DNA of 64,000 bases, from positions 2,553,501 through 2,617,500 of the forward strand of contig NZ_CP150917.1 in NCBI RefSeq assembly GCF_039908645.1, given 5' to 3'. The notes under the pieces were generated by a model that was not told the DNA's origin, did no database searches, and saw only the letters and a program-made list of their open reading frames with translations. Shown here piece by piece: positions 1 to 8,904 of this stretch. A program made the position numbers and the translations under genes. Within the stretch, counting starts at the first letter, position 1, and each line of letters starts with the position of its first letter. Origin of the DNA: Pseudomonas helvetica (GTDB lineage Bacteria; Pseudomonadota; Gammaproteobacteria; Pseudomonadales; Pseudomonadaceae).

Positions 1-265
1 CGCCCGCAATCGCGTTGGTAATGGCTGCAATCGCGGCCACAGCGCCATTCTGTCCAAGCGTTCTCCAATACTGTTGGTCTGGATGATTGGCCGGTTGATT
101 ATTTGCACCAGCAGACAATGGCGGTCGCAAACAGACAATTGTTCCATTAGCCAGATAAGCATGAGCCACATAGGAAATTTGTGGAGCGTTCCACCAGGTT
201 TGTACGGTGTTGTGAATGTTAACGTTTCCGGAAGTACACGCTGCTTTGGAACGTCTTAGAGCCAT
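1..265 (-). CDS. Partial hypothetical protein, carbohydrate-binding-like
   Basis: Minus-strand frame open from an ATG at 265 to the window edge (88 codons seen, C-terminus missing). An AAGAGGA ribosome binding site lies about 7 bases before the ATG. The protein has no signal peptide. Its middle is rich in aromatic residues (WWNAP, then YVAHAYLANGTIVCL, then QQYWRTLG), a layout reminiscent of small sugar-binding modules of the CBM5/12 type in which a tyrosine/tryptophan pair flanks a 'G-x-hydrophobic' strand. It ends in an alanine/isoleucine-rich stretch (AAIAAITNAIAG). It is the last gene seen downstream of the clpV block, so it could belong to the variable cargo end of the T6SS locus, but this is inference. 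Function unknown. Confidence 0.55.
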   Translation of the reverse strand, partial: MALRRSKAACTSGNVNIHNTVQTWWNAPQISYVAHAYLANGTIVCLRPPLSAGANNQPANHPDQQYWRTLGQNGAVAAIAAITNAIAG

Positions 266-469
266 TGTTATAGTCCTCTTAAGGAGTAACTTTAAGATTG
301 TCTGACACGGCAACTGGGGTCTGCATTCACATCGGATGTCACCCTATAGCGGACTGATAGGTAGCACTGGAATTCATCAAGGACAAAAACGGACAGGGAC
401 GGTCTTCCTCCCCGAGCAGAAAAGTTTTTCTCTCTATGAAAATTGGAGCTGAGTCGGTTTCCAGAGGTT

Positions 470-1006
470 TCATATTTTTTTCCATGAATTGCCGACCTTT
501 TTTTGGACCGGTGACCATATTCCCAAATTGGCATTTGGGTTAAGGTTTTTGGTGATTGAAGTAGGGTCGTCAAGCGGTGCCTTGAATCCTAACTTTCCAT
601 AAAACGTCTGGCCACCGGCCTCTCTCGGTTTGCTCATGTCGGTCAAGGTCAATCGGCCATTTTTCCCCATGCGTTCGGAAAACTGTACGGCACGCTCTAT
701 CAGTTCCGTACCTGTTCCTTGCATGGTTGGATTCGCGCAAAGATCTTCAACTTTAACTTCAGTGTCCTGGGTTTTGAGCTTCATTAGTCCCGCCACACTG
801 CCGCCTGATTTAGTCAGCGCAATAAACCAGTACATTCCAGGCTCTTTGATCGAATAGGACTCCGCAATATTGAGTGCGTCACTCGCCTGGATAGCACGCT
901 GACCCGTCACTGTTTTTTGTTTGATTAAATCGGCTACTTGGAACAGGAAGGCTTTTGCAGCCTCGGCGTAATGTTCCTGATTGACTTGATAGATGTCGTA
1001 AGTCAT
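470..1006 (-). CDS. GNAT-fold N-acetyltransferase
   Basis: A 178-residue protein. The middle carries an acetyl-CoA binding motif A of the GNAT fold (QGTGTELIERAV, residues about 98-109), preceded by a strand like those of GNAT strand 4 (VKVEDLCANP), and followed by the FYGKLGF signature typical of the GNAT C-terminal half. The substrate cannot be told. ATG at 1006 is chosen over an in-frame TTG at 1012 because a CGGAG element lies 8-9 bases before the ATG. It follows clpV on the same strand after a 33-base gap, so it may be cotranscribed with the T6SS genes. Its base composition is visibly more A+T-rich than the T6SS genes, suggesting accessory cargo. Alternative: an unrelated stand-alone acetyltransferase. 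Confidence 0.75.
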   Translation of the reverse strand: MTYDIYQVNQEHYAEAAKAFLFQVADLIKQKTVTGQRAIQASDALNIAESYSIKEPGMYWFIALTKSGGSVAGLMKLKTQDTEVKVEDLCANPTMQGTGTELIERAVQFSERMGKNGRLTLTDMSKPREAGGQTFYGKLGFKAPLDDPTSITKNLNPNANLGIWSPVQKKVGNSWKKI

Positions 1007-1039
1007 AACCAAAGCTCCGTGTAGACGATACTTAATGGA

Positions 1040-3589
1040 TTACTCCAACACCCACTCCGCCAACTTCCCCGTCACCTGCGTCATCAACACATTCTCGACA
1101 TCCCGCGCACCCGCCGCGCTGCACTTGGCCAACACCGCCTGCACAATCCCGGCATCAAACTCAAACTGTTTCCCGGTTGCCGCTTTGTAGCGGCCACGCA
1201 ATTTCTCCAGTTTCGCCAGCACAATCCCTTCCAGCGTCGCCTCATCCAACGGCCGGTACGCCACCACGGTCATGCGCGCCAGAAACGCCGGGCGGAAGGC
1301 TTTCAGCAGCACGTTGTGCAAGGCTTCGGTGAAGGCATCGCTGTCGAGTTGCGCGGTCGGTGTGTCGAGCAACAGTTCGGCGCCGACGTTGCTGGTCGCG
1401 AGCATCACGGTGTTCTTGAAGTCCACCACCAGGCCGGTGCCGTCCTCCATCAGGCCCTTGTCGAAGACGTTATAAAAAGCCTCCAGCACATCCGGGTGGG
1501 CTTTTTCGATTTCGTCCAGCAACACCACGGAATAGGGTTTGCGCCGCACGGCTTCGGTGAGCACGCCGCCGCTGCCGTAGCCGACGTAGCCGGGTGGGGC
1601 GCCTTTAAGTTGGCTGACGGTGTGGGCTTCTTGATATTCAGAAAGGTTGATGCTGATCAGATTGCGCTCACCGCCATACAGCGCATCGGCCAGGGCGTAG
1701 GCGGTTTCGGTTTTGCCGACGCCGGTGGGGCCGACCAGCAGGAACACGCCGACCGGTTTTTGCGGGTCGGTGAGGCCGGCGCGATACGCCTGCAAGCGTT
1801 GGGCGATGGTGTTCAGCGCGGTGCGTTGGCCCATCACCCGTTGGCTCATGCGCTGGCCGAGGGTGCGCACGGCGTGGGCTTCGTCGGCGAGCATCTTGCC
1901 CACCGGGATGCCGGTCCAGCCGGCAATCACCGCGGCGACGGTTTTCGCATCGACTTGCTCCGGTACCAGCGGGTCATCCTGGCGAATGGCGTCGAGGCCG
2001 GCTTCCAGGCGCAGCAGTTCGGCGGCCAGATGGTCGAGGCGTCCATCAGTGACGTCGTCCGGTTTGTCATTGTCGGCGCGTTCGCTCAAGGCCAGCAGCT
2101 CGCGTCGGGTTTCCAGCAGCTCGCGCACGGCGACGCGCTCTTCGCTCCAGCGAATCTCCAGCTCGCGAATGGCCTGCACGTTACTGGTGGACTCGGTCTC
2201 GAGCACGGTAATGCGCTCACGATGATCGAGGCCGGTGGCCTGTTCGCGGCGCAGGCGTTCGACTTCATCCTTGAGGCTTTGCTGGCGATGACGCAGGCTT
2301 TCCAGTGGTGGCGGTACGTCGTGTTGCCCGAGGGCGACCCGCGCGCAAGCGGTGTCGAGCACGCTGATCGCTTTGTCGGGCAGTTGCCGGCCAGAGATGT
2401 AGCGATGGGACAGCTTCACCGCCTCATGAATCGCCGCATCCAGGACCTGCACGCCGTGGTGCTGCTCGAGTTTGGCGGCGACCCCGCGGAGCATTTCCAC
2501 GGCAGTGATTTCATCCGGTTCTTCGACCTGCACCAGTTGGAAGCGCCGGGCGAGGGCCGGGTCTTTCTCGAAGTATTTCTTGTACTCAAGCCAGGTGGTC
2601 GCGGCCAGGGTCCGCAGTTCACCACGGGCCAGCGCCGGTTTGAGCAGGTTGGCGGCGTCGCTTCCGCCCTCGACACCCCCGGCGCCGATCAGGGTGTGGG
2701 CTTCGTCGATGAACAGGATGATCGGTTTTTCCGCGCTGCGGACGGCATCGATCACCCCTTTGAGCCGTTGCTCGAATTCACCTTTGACCCCGGCGCCGGC
2801 CTGCAACAAACCAAGGTCGAGGACCCGCAGACTGACTTCTTGCAGCGACGGCGGTACGTCGCCGGCGGCGATGCGCAGGGCCAGGCCTTCGACCACTGCG
2901 GTTTTGCCAACGCCGGGCGCGCCGACCAGGATCGGATTGTTCTGGCGACGGCGCAGCAGGATGTCGATGCACTGGCGAATTTCGCCGTCACGCCCGACGA
3001 TGGGATCGATGCGTCCGGCATGCGCGTCGGCGGTCAGGTCCTGGGTGAACTGATCAAGTATCGAGTCCTGTTTCTGCTGCGGTTTGCCGCCGGTTGCGGC
3101 GACCGAGCGGGCGCCGCCGACGTGCTCGCGGGAGCTTTCGGTCCACTCCAGCAGATTGCTGCGCAGGGCGTCCCGAGGAATGCGCAGCAGCGACGAAGCA
3201 CTGTTGAGCAACAGGCTGCGGCGTTCATCACGGTCGAGCAGTGCCAACAGCAACAGGCCGGAACGGATGCTCTCAAGGCCAAGCACGCTGGCCTGCACCA
3301 CGGCGTCCTCCAGCAAGCCGATGGTCTGTGCCGAGAGTGCCGGAGTGCGGGTACTGCCGGTCTTGAACAGCTCCAGGGCCTTGTTGATTTCCGCCGTCAG
3401 GGCATCGCGTTCCAGGCCGAAGCGCGGTAGCAGGTAGGCGAAGTCGCCGCCTTCGATTTCCAGCAGTTCAAGCAACAGGTGCTCGATTTCAACGTAATGA
3501 TGACCACGTTGCAGGCAACGCTGGGCGGCCCGTTCCAGGGCGCGGCGGTTGTCCGGGTTGAGGCGTCCGATCAGGCTGGCCAGTTCCAT
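1040..3589 (-). CDS. tssH: T6SS ATPase ClpV/TssH
   Basis: An 849-residue AAA+ unfoldase that recycles the contracted TssBC sheath of the type VI secretion system. It has a double-Clp N-terminal domain (residues 1-150), first Walker A GAPGVGKT at about 223-230, Walker B ILFIDEAHTL, a coiled-coil middle domain with many Arg/Glu residues, and second Walker A GPTGVGKT in the C-terminal ATPase. Length matches the ClpV family. The start MELASL at 3589 lies two bases after the tssG stop, so translation is probably coupled; the frame continues upstream to 3745 but that part lies inside tssG. It is the last core gene of the leftward T6SS block. Confidence 0.97.
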   Translation of the reverse strand: MELASLIGRLNPDNRRALERAAQRCLQRGHHYVEIEHLLLELLEIEGGDFAYLLPRFGLERDALTAEINKALELFKTGSTRTPALSAQTIGLLEDAVVQASVLGLESIRSGLLLLALLDRDERRSLLLNSASSLLRIPRDALRSNLLEWTESSREHVGGARSVAATGGKPQQKQDSILDQFTQDLTADAHAGRIDPIVGRDGEIRQCIDILLRRRQNNPILVGAPGVGKTAVVEGLALRIAAGDVPPSLQEVSLRVLDLGLLQAGAGVKGEFEQRLKGVIDAVRSAEKPIILFIDEAHTLIGAGGVEGGSDAANLLKPALARGELRTLAATTWLEYKKYFEKDPALARRFQLVQVEEPDEITAVEMLRGVAAKLEQHHGVQVLDAAIHEAVKLSHRYISGRQLPDKAISVLDTACARVALGQHDVPPPLESLRHRQQSLKDEVERLRREQATGLDHRERITVLETESTSNVQAIRELEIRWSEERVAVRELLETRRELLALSERADNDKPDDVTDGRLDHLAAELLRLEAGLDAIRQDDPLVPEQVDAKTVAAVIAGWTGIPVGKMLADEAHAVRTLGQRMSQRVMGQRTALNTIAQRLQAYRAGLTDPQKPVGVFLLVGPTGVGKTETAYALADALYGGERNLISINLSEYQEAHTVSQLKGAPPGYVGYGSGGVLTEAVRRKPYSVVLLDEIEKAHPDVLEAFYNVFDKGLMEDGTGLVVDFKNTVMLATSNVGAELLLDTPTAQLDSDAFTEALHNVLLKAFRPAFLARMTVVAYRPLDEATLEGIVLAKLEKLRGRYKAATGKQFEFDAGIVQAVLAKCSAAGARDVENVLMTQVTGKLAEWVLE

Positions 3590-3591
3590 GT

Positions 3592-4617
3592 TCAGGTGAT
3601 CTCCAGCTGACGAAGACGAGTCTCGATGCGTTGCAGAGTGAGGCTGGACTGGCGCTGCAAGCCACCGTTCCAGCTCAACAGCGGCGGTGTCTGACGACCG
3701 AGTTTTATCGGGCTGGCGCCACGCACCAGCAGCACCAGTGTGCACTCCAGGTCCGGCCCGAAATACAGTGCGCTGAGGCTGGCCAAGGCCGCGTGCGTTT
3801 CACCGTCCGGCAAGAAGGCGGCAGCCTGGGCGGGTGTCAGTGGGCCAAGGGTCAGACGGATGCCGGCATGTTCGTCCCAGACCCGGGTGCCGGCCACGGC
3901 GCTGCGCCCCAGTTGCAGGTTGCGTCCACCGGGCTGCAAGCGGCTGCGACTGGCGGCTGGAATCTCGCGCCAGGCACCTTCATAGGCGTTGAGCTCGACC
4001 GGCAATTCGAACTGTTCGCGCACGATGGCAGCGAAGCCTGCGAGCGAACGACGCCCGTCGGCGAACAGCGCGCTGCACGCCAGCACGGCGGCATCGGGAA
4101 TCGCCTGACGATCATGCAGGGCCTTGGGCAGCAGGCCGGTCAGCGCTCGCAACTGAGCGTGCACCGGTGTTGCGCCAGGCACTGAAAAGCCCACGGCAAT
4201 CCGGTGTTTGCGCAGCACTTTGTAGAGCAGGCTGAGCAGTCGGTGCTGGAACAGATCGAGGAACTCGGCCGGCGCATAATCCTTGGCGCGGGCGCGTTGT
4301 TGCAGCCATTCCTGATAGGCGTAGGGCAGTGGTCCGTCTGGTCCGCCGAGACCGAAAACCGGAGTGGTCAGGGTCGGCTTGTGATCCGTTTCCTCGGTCA
4401 GGCTTTCAACCTGGCTGGCGGCGAACAACGGCGTCAGCGGACCGCGCAGACGCAGCGCTTCAGCCTGCGGTGCGGTGCCGCTACCCAGCGATTCGGCTTG
4501 TGGATGCTCACGCTCGAGCAGCAACAAGGCCTGCAACAACTCGAACGCCTGAGGATCGCGGCGCAGTCGTTGGCTCAGGCTCAGAGGGAGAGCGGCATGC
4601 CGGCTTGGGGTTGCCAT
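3592..4617 (-). CDS. tssG: T6SS baseplate protein TssG
   Basis: A 341-residue baseplate wedge component of the T6SS (ImpH/VasB family) acting in the cytoplasm with TssE, TssF and TssK. The N-terminus has the leucine-rich helix common in TssG (FELLQALLLLEREH), followed by FGLGGPDGPLPYAYQEWLQQR, which matches the 'GxxGxLP..Y.E' family signature, and a C-terminal region with a GRQTPPLLSWNGGL-like strand. The start overlaps the end of tssF by 37 bases, and the stop is two bases before clpV, so tssF-tssG-tssH look translationally coupled. Confidence 0.95.
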   Translation of the reverse strand: MATPSRHAALPLSLSQRLRRDPQAFELLQALLLLEREHPQAESLGSGTAPQAEALRLRGPLTPLFAASQVESLTEETDHKPTLTTPVFGLGGPDGPLPYAYQEWLQQRARAKDYAPAEFLDLFQHRLLSLLYKVLRKHRIAVGFSVPGATPVHAQLRALTGLLPKALHDRQAIPDAAVLACSALFADGRRSLAGFAAIVREQFELPVELNAYEGAWREIPAASRSRLQPGGRNLQLGRSAVAGTRVWDEHAGIRLTLGPLTPAQAAAFLPDGETHAALASLSALYFGPDLECTLVLLVRGASPIKLGRQTPPLLSWNGGLQRQSSLTLQRIETRLRQLEIT

Positions 4618-6371
4618 GCCTTGATCTCCTTGTCCGATTCAACCAGCACCGTGCGCACGAAGCGATTGGCCGTGGCATAGAGTGAGAAAAACTGCGCCAG
4701 CACCGCTGAAAACAGCACCGCGCTGGTGCCGACAAAATGCTGCGGATCGAGTTGCAGGCGCACCTCCAGCCCATTGCGCCAGCCGCGCCAGGCATCTTCA
4801 CCGACATGCGCAATGACGCGCTCACAGCTCAGGCTCAGCAGACCTTCGATCTGCCGCAGAGCACTGGCCTCGTCACGCAGGTTATGCAGTGCGAGGATTT
4901 CCTTGAGTGCGTCCAGCGCCTGCGGACCTTCGACCAATGACAAATGATTGAGGGTCAATTGCGAGACCAGTCGCCAGCGCGATTCACCGTCCAGCCGCGG
5001 CAGGCTTTGCGGGCTCGGCGGATTACGCAGGCGCGCCGAGGCGACTGGCCCCGGTCGCTCGAAGCCTAGCGGTGTTCCAGCCGACAGGCTCTGGGCCAAG
5101 TGCCGATTGGTGCAGAGCAGCTCGGCGGACAGGCTCAGTTCAGTCACGTCTTCAAACGGGTCGAGCTGGGTGTCCACCAGACTCAACATCAGGTCGGTGC
5201 CCAAGCGGTTTGGGGTCATGCCGCTGATTCGCCGGGCGTGCCAATAGCAGCGGTGGTTGCCGCCGTGCTGGCTGCCGTAATACGCCGGTACGCGCTGCAC
5301 GCCCTGCGAGGTGCTGGCGCGAAGGGCGCGGATGCTATGGATTTCGACGCTGTTTTCCCGATGGCTATCAGCAACCAGGCGGTATTCGCTGCGAGTGCCG
5401 TCCGGGCGAAGCGGCTCGGAAGTCCGTGGGAACAGGTTGATCACCGGCGCGCAACCCAGCGCGATATCGCTGGCTTGTAAATGCAGGCGGCTGCCGAGTG
5501 CCTGGTCGAAAACGATGTACAGATACAGCGTCTGGCTGTCGCTGATTGCACCCGCCAGCGGCACGTCGAAAAAATTGAATTTGTCCGGAAAGGCAAAGTA
5601 CTCGGCGAGCAAACGCATCCCAGGATGCACGCCGTCTTCATCGGGTAGCAGCACTTCATCGTTGGCGAAACCGACGATTTTCGGCAGCCCGGCCAGCACT
5701 TTTGGTGTGCTGCCGGGTGGCCCGGCGAGGAGCTGAATCGCATGGGCACCGAGCAAGTCGTAGAGCTTGGCGTTAATCACCGGCGACGCGGCCAGGTGCA
5801 AGCGCAACTGCTCGATGCCGAGTTCTGCCCATTGGCTTTGGCCCAGGCAGCGCAGGCTCAAGCGCAGCGCCGAACGTGCCTGGGCGACGCCGGTCAGGGC
5901 CTGGGCTTCGTCACTTCCCAGCAGCAAGGCTTCGTCGATTGCCAGCGGCCAGAGGTGAACGGCGGCGCTGGTACGAAAGTGAATGCTTTCACCGTGGCGG
6001 GTGGTGACGAACAGCGGCGTGTCGCGCGGCAGCGGGTAACCGCCGGCCAGGTTGCCCTTGCTTGGATCGGGCTCGAACTGGACGATGGCGCAGGACGGCA
6101 GCGGCCGCATGGTCAGCGGATAGAGTTGTTCCAGCAGCGCGTCGCTGAACTCGGCGTAATCGTCGTCGAGTCGCCGTTGCAGGCGCGCCGCGAGCAAGGC
6201 GAAACCTTCCAGCAAGCGCTCGACATGCGGGTCCGGGCATTCGCCGGGAGACAGTTCCAGGCGTCTGGCAACCTTGGGATAGCGTTCGGCGAAAATGCTC
6301 CCGGCATGGCGCAGCCAGGTCAGTTCCCGCTGGTAGTAATCGAGCAGTTGCGGGTCAATCGAGTCGCTCAT
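4581..6371 (-). CDS. tssF: T6SS baseplate protein TssF
   Basis: A 596-residue baseplate wedge protein (ImpG/VasA family). The N-terminus MSDSIDPQLLDYYQRELTWLR and the motif YPKVARRLEL with the following 'DPHVERLLEGFALLAARLQRRLDD' region are typical of the family. Start 6371 is chosen because the ORF upstream of it only overlaps tssE; the chosen start overlaps the tssE stop by 17 bases. TssF binds TssG as a 2:1 wedge around the spike. It sits in the order tssE-tssF-tssG-tssH, as in the P. aeruginosa H3 locus. Confidence 0.95.
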   Translation of the reverse strand: MSDSIDPQLLDYYQRELTWLRHAGSIFAERYPKVARRLELSPGECPDPHVERLLEGFALLAARLQRRLDDDYAEFSDALLEQLYPLTMRPLPSCAIVQFEPDPSKGNLAGGYPLPRDTPLFVTTRHGESIHFRTSAAVHLWPLAIDEALLLGSDEAQALTGVAQARSALRLSLRCLGQSQWAELGIEQLRLHLAASPVINAKLYDLLGAHAIQLLAGPPGSTPKVLAGLPKIVGFANDEVLLPDEDGVHPGMRLLAEYFAFPDKFNFFDVPLAGAISDSQTLYLYIVFDQALGSRLHLQASDIALGCAPVINLFPRTSEPLRPDGTRSEYRLVADSHRENSVEIHSIRALRASTSQGVQRVPAYYGSQHGGNHRCYWHARRISGMTPNRLGTDLMLSLVDTQLDPFEDVTELSLSAELLCTNRHLAQSLSAGTPLGFERPGPVASARLRNPPSPQSLPRLDGESRWRLVSQLTLNHLSLVEGPQALDALKEILALHNLRDEASALRQIEGLLSLSCERVIAHVGEDAWRGWRNGLEVRLQLDPQHFVGTSAVLFSAVLAQFFSLYATANRFVRTVLVESDKEIKAWQPQAGMPLSL

Positions 6372-6798
6372 TGCGCACCTCAAGGCCATCGCCGGCGTTC
6401 TCGATGACGAATGCGACAGGCCAATGCTGCTTGCCGCTGCGTAGCTCACCTTGCAGCTTGATACTCAGCTGTTGCGGATTTTCGGGGACCGGCGTGACCT
6501 CGACCGCGTTGAGTCGCAGACGTGGTTCGAAGGCGTCGATGGCTTCACGAATCTGCCGCATCAATTGACGGCGGTCATCGCTGCGCTGTTGCTGCAATGC
6601 AGTCCAGTCAGCGATGCCGTAGTCAATAACGCTTGGCGGCGTGGTCAGCGGGCGCTGGCCACGACGGGTGTTGAACAAGCGCAGCAACTCGATACGGACC
6701 GACTCCAACAGTGCCTGGCGATCGAACGCCTGCACGGTATCCGCCTCACTGGCGGAAAGGCGTTCGAACAGCGGCGGCAGAATGCCGGTGCCGGTCAT
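6355..6798 (-). CDS. tssE: T6SS baseplate protein TssE (gp25-like)
   Basis: A 147-residue phage T4 gp25-like lysozyme-fold baseplate component. The motif LLESVRIELLRLFNTRRGQ (residues about 30-48) followed by an acidic DYGIADWT segment is the gp25 signature that nucleates sheath polymerisation. The gene starts 15 bases after the hcp stop and overlaps tssF. The length is normal for TssE. Confidence 0.93.
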   Translation of the reverse strand: MTGTGILPPLFERLSASEADTVQAFDRQALLESVRIELLRLFNTRRGQRPLTTPPSVIDYGIADWTALQQQRSDDRRQLMRQIREAIDAFEPRLRLNAVEVTPVPENPQQLSIKLQGELRSGKQHWPVAFVIENAGDGLEVRNERLD

Positions 6799-6813
6799 TT
6801 TCGGGGTACTCCG

Positions 6814-7314
6814 TCAGCCCTTGATCAGCTTGTTCGCGGCCAGGTCCCAGGTCGAAGCGGCCGTGCCTTCCTTGGTGCCATCGTCTTTCTGCGCGGTCAG
6901 TTCCCACTTGATCTTGGTGAAGTTCAGCGAGAGGGTTTCCACCGGTTTGCCGCCCGTACCACCGCTGACGCTGACGTTGGACAGCACCACGTTGTTCAGG
7001 GTGTAAATGATGAAGGGCATCAACTGGCCACTGCCTTCGGCCGCGTTGCGTCCGATGGTGATCTTGGCTTCCGGGATCGGTTTGCCGGCGCAGCAGTACT
7101 CGTTGAGAGACGGGGTCGAGCTGTCGACGAACTTGGTCAGCGTGAACTCGCCGATGTGCGGCTTGCCGGAGGTACGCTCGGAGTTGCTGACGTCGTTGGT
7201 CACCTGCATCGCGACGTTGTGGCTGTAGGACATGACTTCGATCTTGTCCTTGTAACCTTCGAGCAGACTGTCGCCTTTGATGTCGCCGCCGAGGTCGAGA
7301 ATGATTGCATCCAT
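6814..7314 (-). CDS. hcp: T6SS tube protein Hcp/TssD
   Basis: A 166-residue Hcp-family protein forming the hexameric inner tube and secreted with effectors. The N-terminus MDAIILDLGGDIKGDSLLEGYKDKIEV is typical (D-x-KGES-like loop), as is the C-terminal WELTAQKDDGTKEG strand. An AGGAG element lies 9 bases before the ATG at 7314; another ATG five bases upstream is out of frame. A strong GC-rich hairpin with a T-run separates hcp from tssC, which may let hcp be expressed at a different level from the sheath genes. Confidence 0.97.
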   Translation of the reverse strand: MDAIILDLGGDIKGDSLLEGYKDKIEVMSYSHNVAMQVTNDVSNSERTSGKPHIGEFTLTKFVDSSTPSLNEYCCAGKPIPEAKITIGRNAAEGSGQLMPFIIYTLNNVVLSNVSVSGGTGGKPVETLSLNFTKIKWELTAQKDDGTKEGTAASTWDLAANKLIKG

Positions 7315-7356
7315 CGCATGAAACTCCTGAAGAAAATCGCGTTAGATAAGCAAAGG

Positions 7357-7381
7357 AAAACCCGCCGGCCAGGCCGGCGGG
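7357..7381 (-). terminator. GC-rich hairpin between tssC and hcp
   Basis: A perfect 10-bp inverted repeat with a one-base loop (7361-7381), starting 7 bases after the tssC stop and followed on the minus strand by TTTTCCTTT. It has the form of a Rho-independent terminator but sits inside the T6SS operon, so it is more likely an attenuator or an mRNA 3'-end stabiliser allowing separate levels of sheath and Hcp mRNA. Confidence 0.7.
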
Positions 7382-7388
7382 AGGCAGG

Positions 7389-8876
7389 TCAGGCAGCTAC
7401 CGGTGGCGGCAGGGTGGCGACCAGGCGGATCGAGGCTGTCAGCTCTTCGAGCTGGAAGTGCGGCCGCAGAAACACCGTGGCCCGATAGACGCCCGGTTTT
7501 CCGGCGACTTCCGAGACATCCACTCGGGCCTCACGCAGCGGGTACTGCGCCTTGATTTCCTGTGGGGCGTTGTCGTTGATCAGCACGTAATCGGCGATCC
7601 AGTTGTTGAGGTAGGTCTGCACGTTGTCACGGGTCATGAAGCTGCCGACCTTGTCGCGCATGATGACCTTCAGGTAGTGGGCGAAGCGGGACGCCGCGAG
7701 CACGTAAGGCAGCATGGCCGAGATCCGCGCGTTGGCGTTCGCCTCGTTGGTGTTGTAGACCTTGGATTTGTTGGTGGTCTGGCCACCGAAGAACACCGCC
7801 ACGTCGCTGTTTTTCTTGTGGCACAGGGCGATGAAGCCGAGGTCGTTGAGCTCTTTTTCACGACGGTCGGTGATTGCCACTTCGGTCGGGCATTTGAGCG
7901 ACAGATCGCCAGAGGTGGTGCGGAACGTGTGGGCGGGCAGTCCTTCGACGGCGCCACCGCCTTCGGCGCCGCGAATTGCTGCACACCAACCGTATTTGGC
8001 GAAGGCTTCAGTGATGCGTTGCGACAGGGCCCAGGCCGCATTGCCCCAGAGGTATTTGCTGTGGTCGCTGCCGTTGACGTCCTCGACGTAGTTGATGCCT
8101 TCCACCGGCAAGGTGTCCGGGCCATAAGGCAGGCGCAGCAGGAAGTGCGGCAGCACCAGCGACACGTAGCGCGAGTCTTCGCTTTCGCGGAAGGAGCGCC
8201 ACTTGATCAGCTCCTGGCTCTCAAAGACTTTCGACAGGTCACGCGGCACCGCGAGCTCGGTGAAGCTGTTCATGTCGAACAGCCGCGGGCTGGCAGCGGC
8301 AATGAACGGCGCATGGGCGGCGGCCGCGACGTTCGAGAGTTTCTCCAGCAGGCCGATGTCCTGCGGGTTCCGGCCGAAGGTGTAGTCACCCACCAGCAGG
8401 CTGAACGGGTGACCGCCAAAGGTCCCGTATTCTTCTTCGTAGATCTTTTTGAACAGCGCGCTCTGGTCGAACTCGACGGCTTTTTCCAGATCGTTCTGCA
8501 GCTCTTTCTGGGTCACGTTGAGCAAGCGCAGTTTCAGCCTGGAACTGGTTTCGGTGTTCTGCACCAGCAGGTGCAGGCCGCGCCAGGACGCTTCGAGTTT
8601 TTGCAGGTCCGGATGGTGCAGGACTTCGTTGAGCTGGGTGCTGATCAGCTTGTCGATCCGGCTGATGCGGTCATTGATCATCGCCACGGTGTCCTTGTCG
8701 ACGACCATGTCTTTGTCAAGAACCTGGGTGGCGAATTCCGCAAGCATGTCGCGGGCGTAATCCTTCTGGCTTTCGTCGTGGGCCATTCGCCCTTCGGCGA
8801 TGATTCGGTCGAGCAGAGACAAGGTCTCGTTCACACTCTCGCTGGCTTGGGCCTGGGCGCTGGATGAGGCGGGCAT
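7389..8876 (-). CDS. tssC: T6SS sheath large subunit TssC
   Basis: A 495-residue VipB/ImpC-type contractile sheath protein. Recognisable segments are LNEVLHHPDLQKLEASWRGL (about residues 82-101), the DYTFGRNPQDI motif and the C-terminal HFQLEELTASIRLVA strand that inserts in the sheath handshake. The length is normal. It follows tssB by 28 bases and is upstream of hcp. It assembles with TssB around the Hcp tube in the cytoplasm. Confidence 0.97.
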   Translation of the reverse strand: MPASSSAQAQASESVNETLSLLDRIIAEGRMAHDESQKDYARDMLAEFATQVLDKDMVVDKDTVAMINDRISRIDKLISTQLNEVLHHPDLQKLEASWRGLHLLVQNTETSSRLKLRLLNVTQKELQNDLEKAVEFDQSALFKKIYEEEYGTFGGHPFSLLVGDYTFGRNPQDIGLLEKLSNVAAAAHAPFIAAASPRLFDMNSFTELAVPRDLSKVFESQELIKWRSFRESEDSRYVSLVLPHFLLRLPYGPDTLPVEGINYVEDVNGSDHSKYLWGNAAWALSQRITEAFAKYGWCAAIRGAEGGGAVEGLPAHTFRTTSGDLSLKCPTEVAITDRREKELNDLGFIALCHKKNSDVAVFFGGQTTNKSKVYNTNEANANARISAMLPYVLAASRFAHYLKVIMRDKVGSFMTRDNVQTYLNNWIADYVLINDNAPQEIKAQYPLREARVDVSEVAGKPGVYRATVFLRPHFQLEELTASIRLVATLPPPVAA

Positions 8877-8904
8877 GGCAATTTCTCCCTAAGTGAATGG
8901 ACGA

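Noticed and set aside
292..573. A 93-codon minus-strand frame downstream of the GNAT gene
   Set aside because: It overlaps the GNAT gene end in another frame, has no ribosome binding site and no recognisable domain.
1316..3430. A 704-codon plus-strand frame over clpV
   Set aside because: Antisense shadow of the T6SS ATPase gene.
7458..8867. A 469-codon plus-strand frame over tssC
   Set aside because: Antisense shadow; the minus-strand gene is unmistakably TssC.
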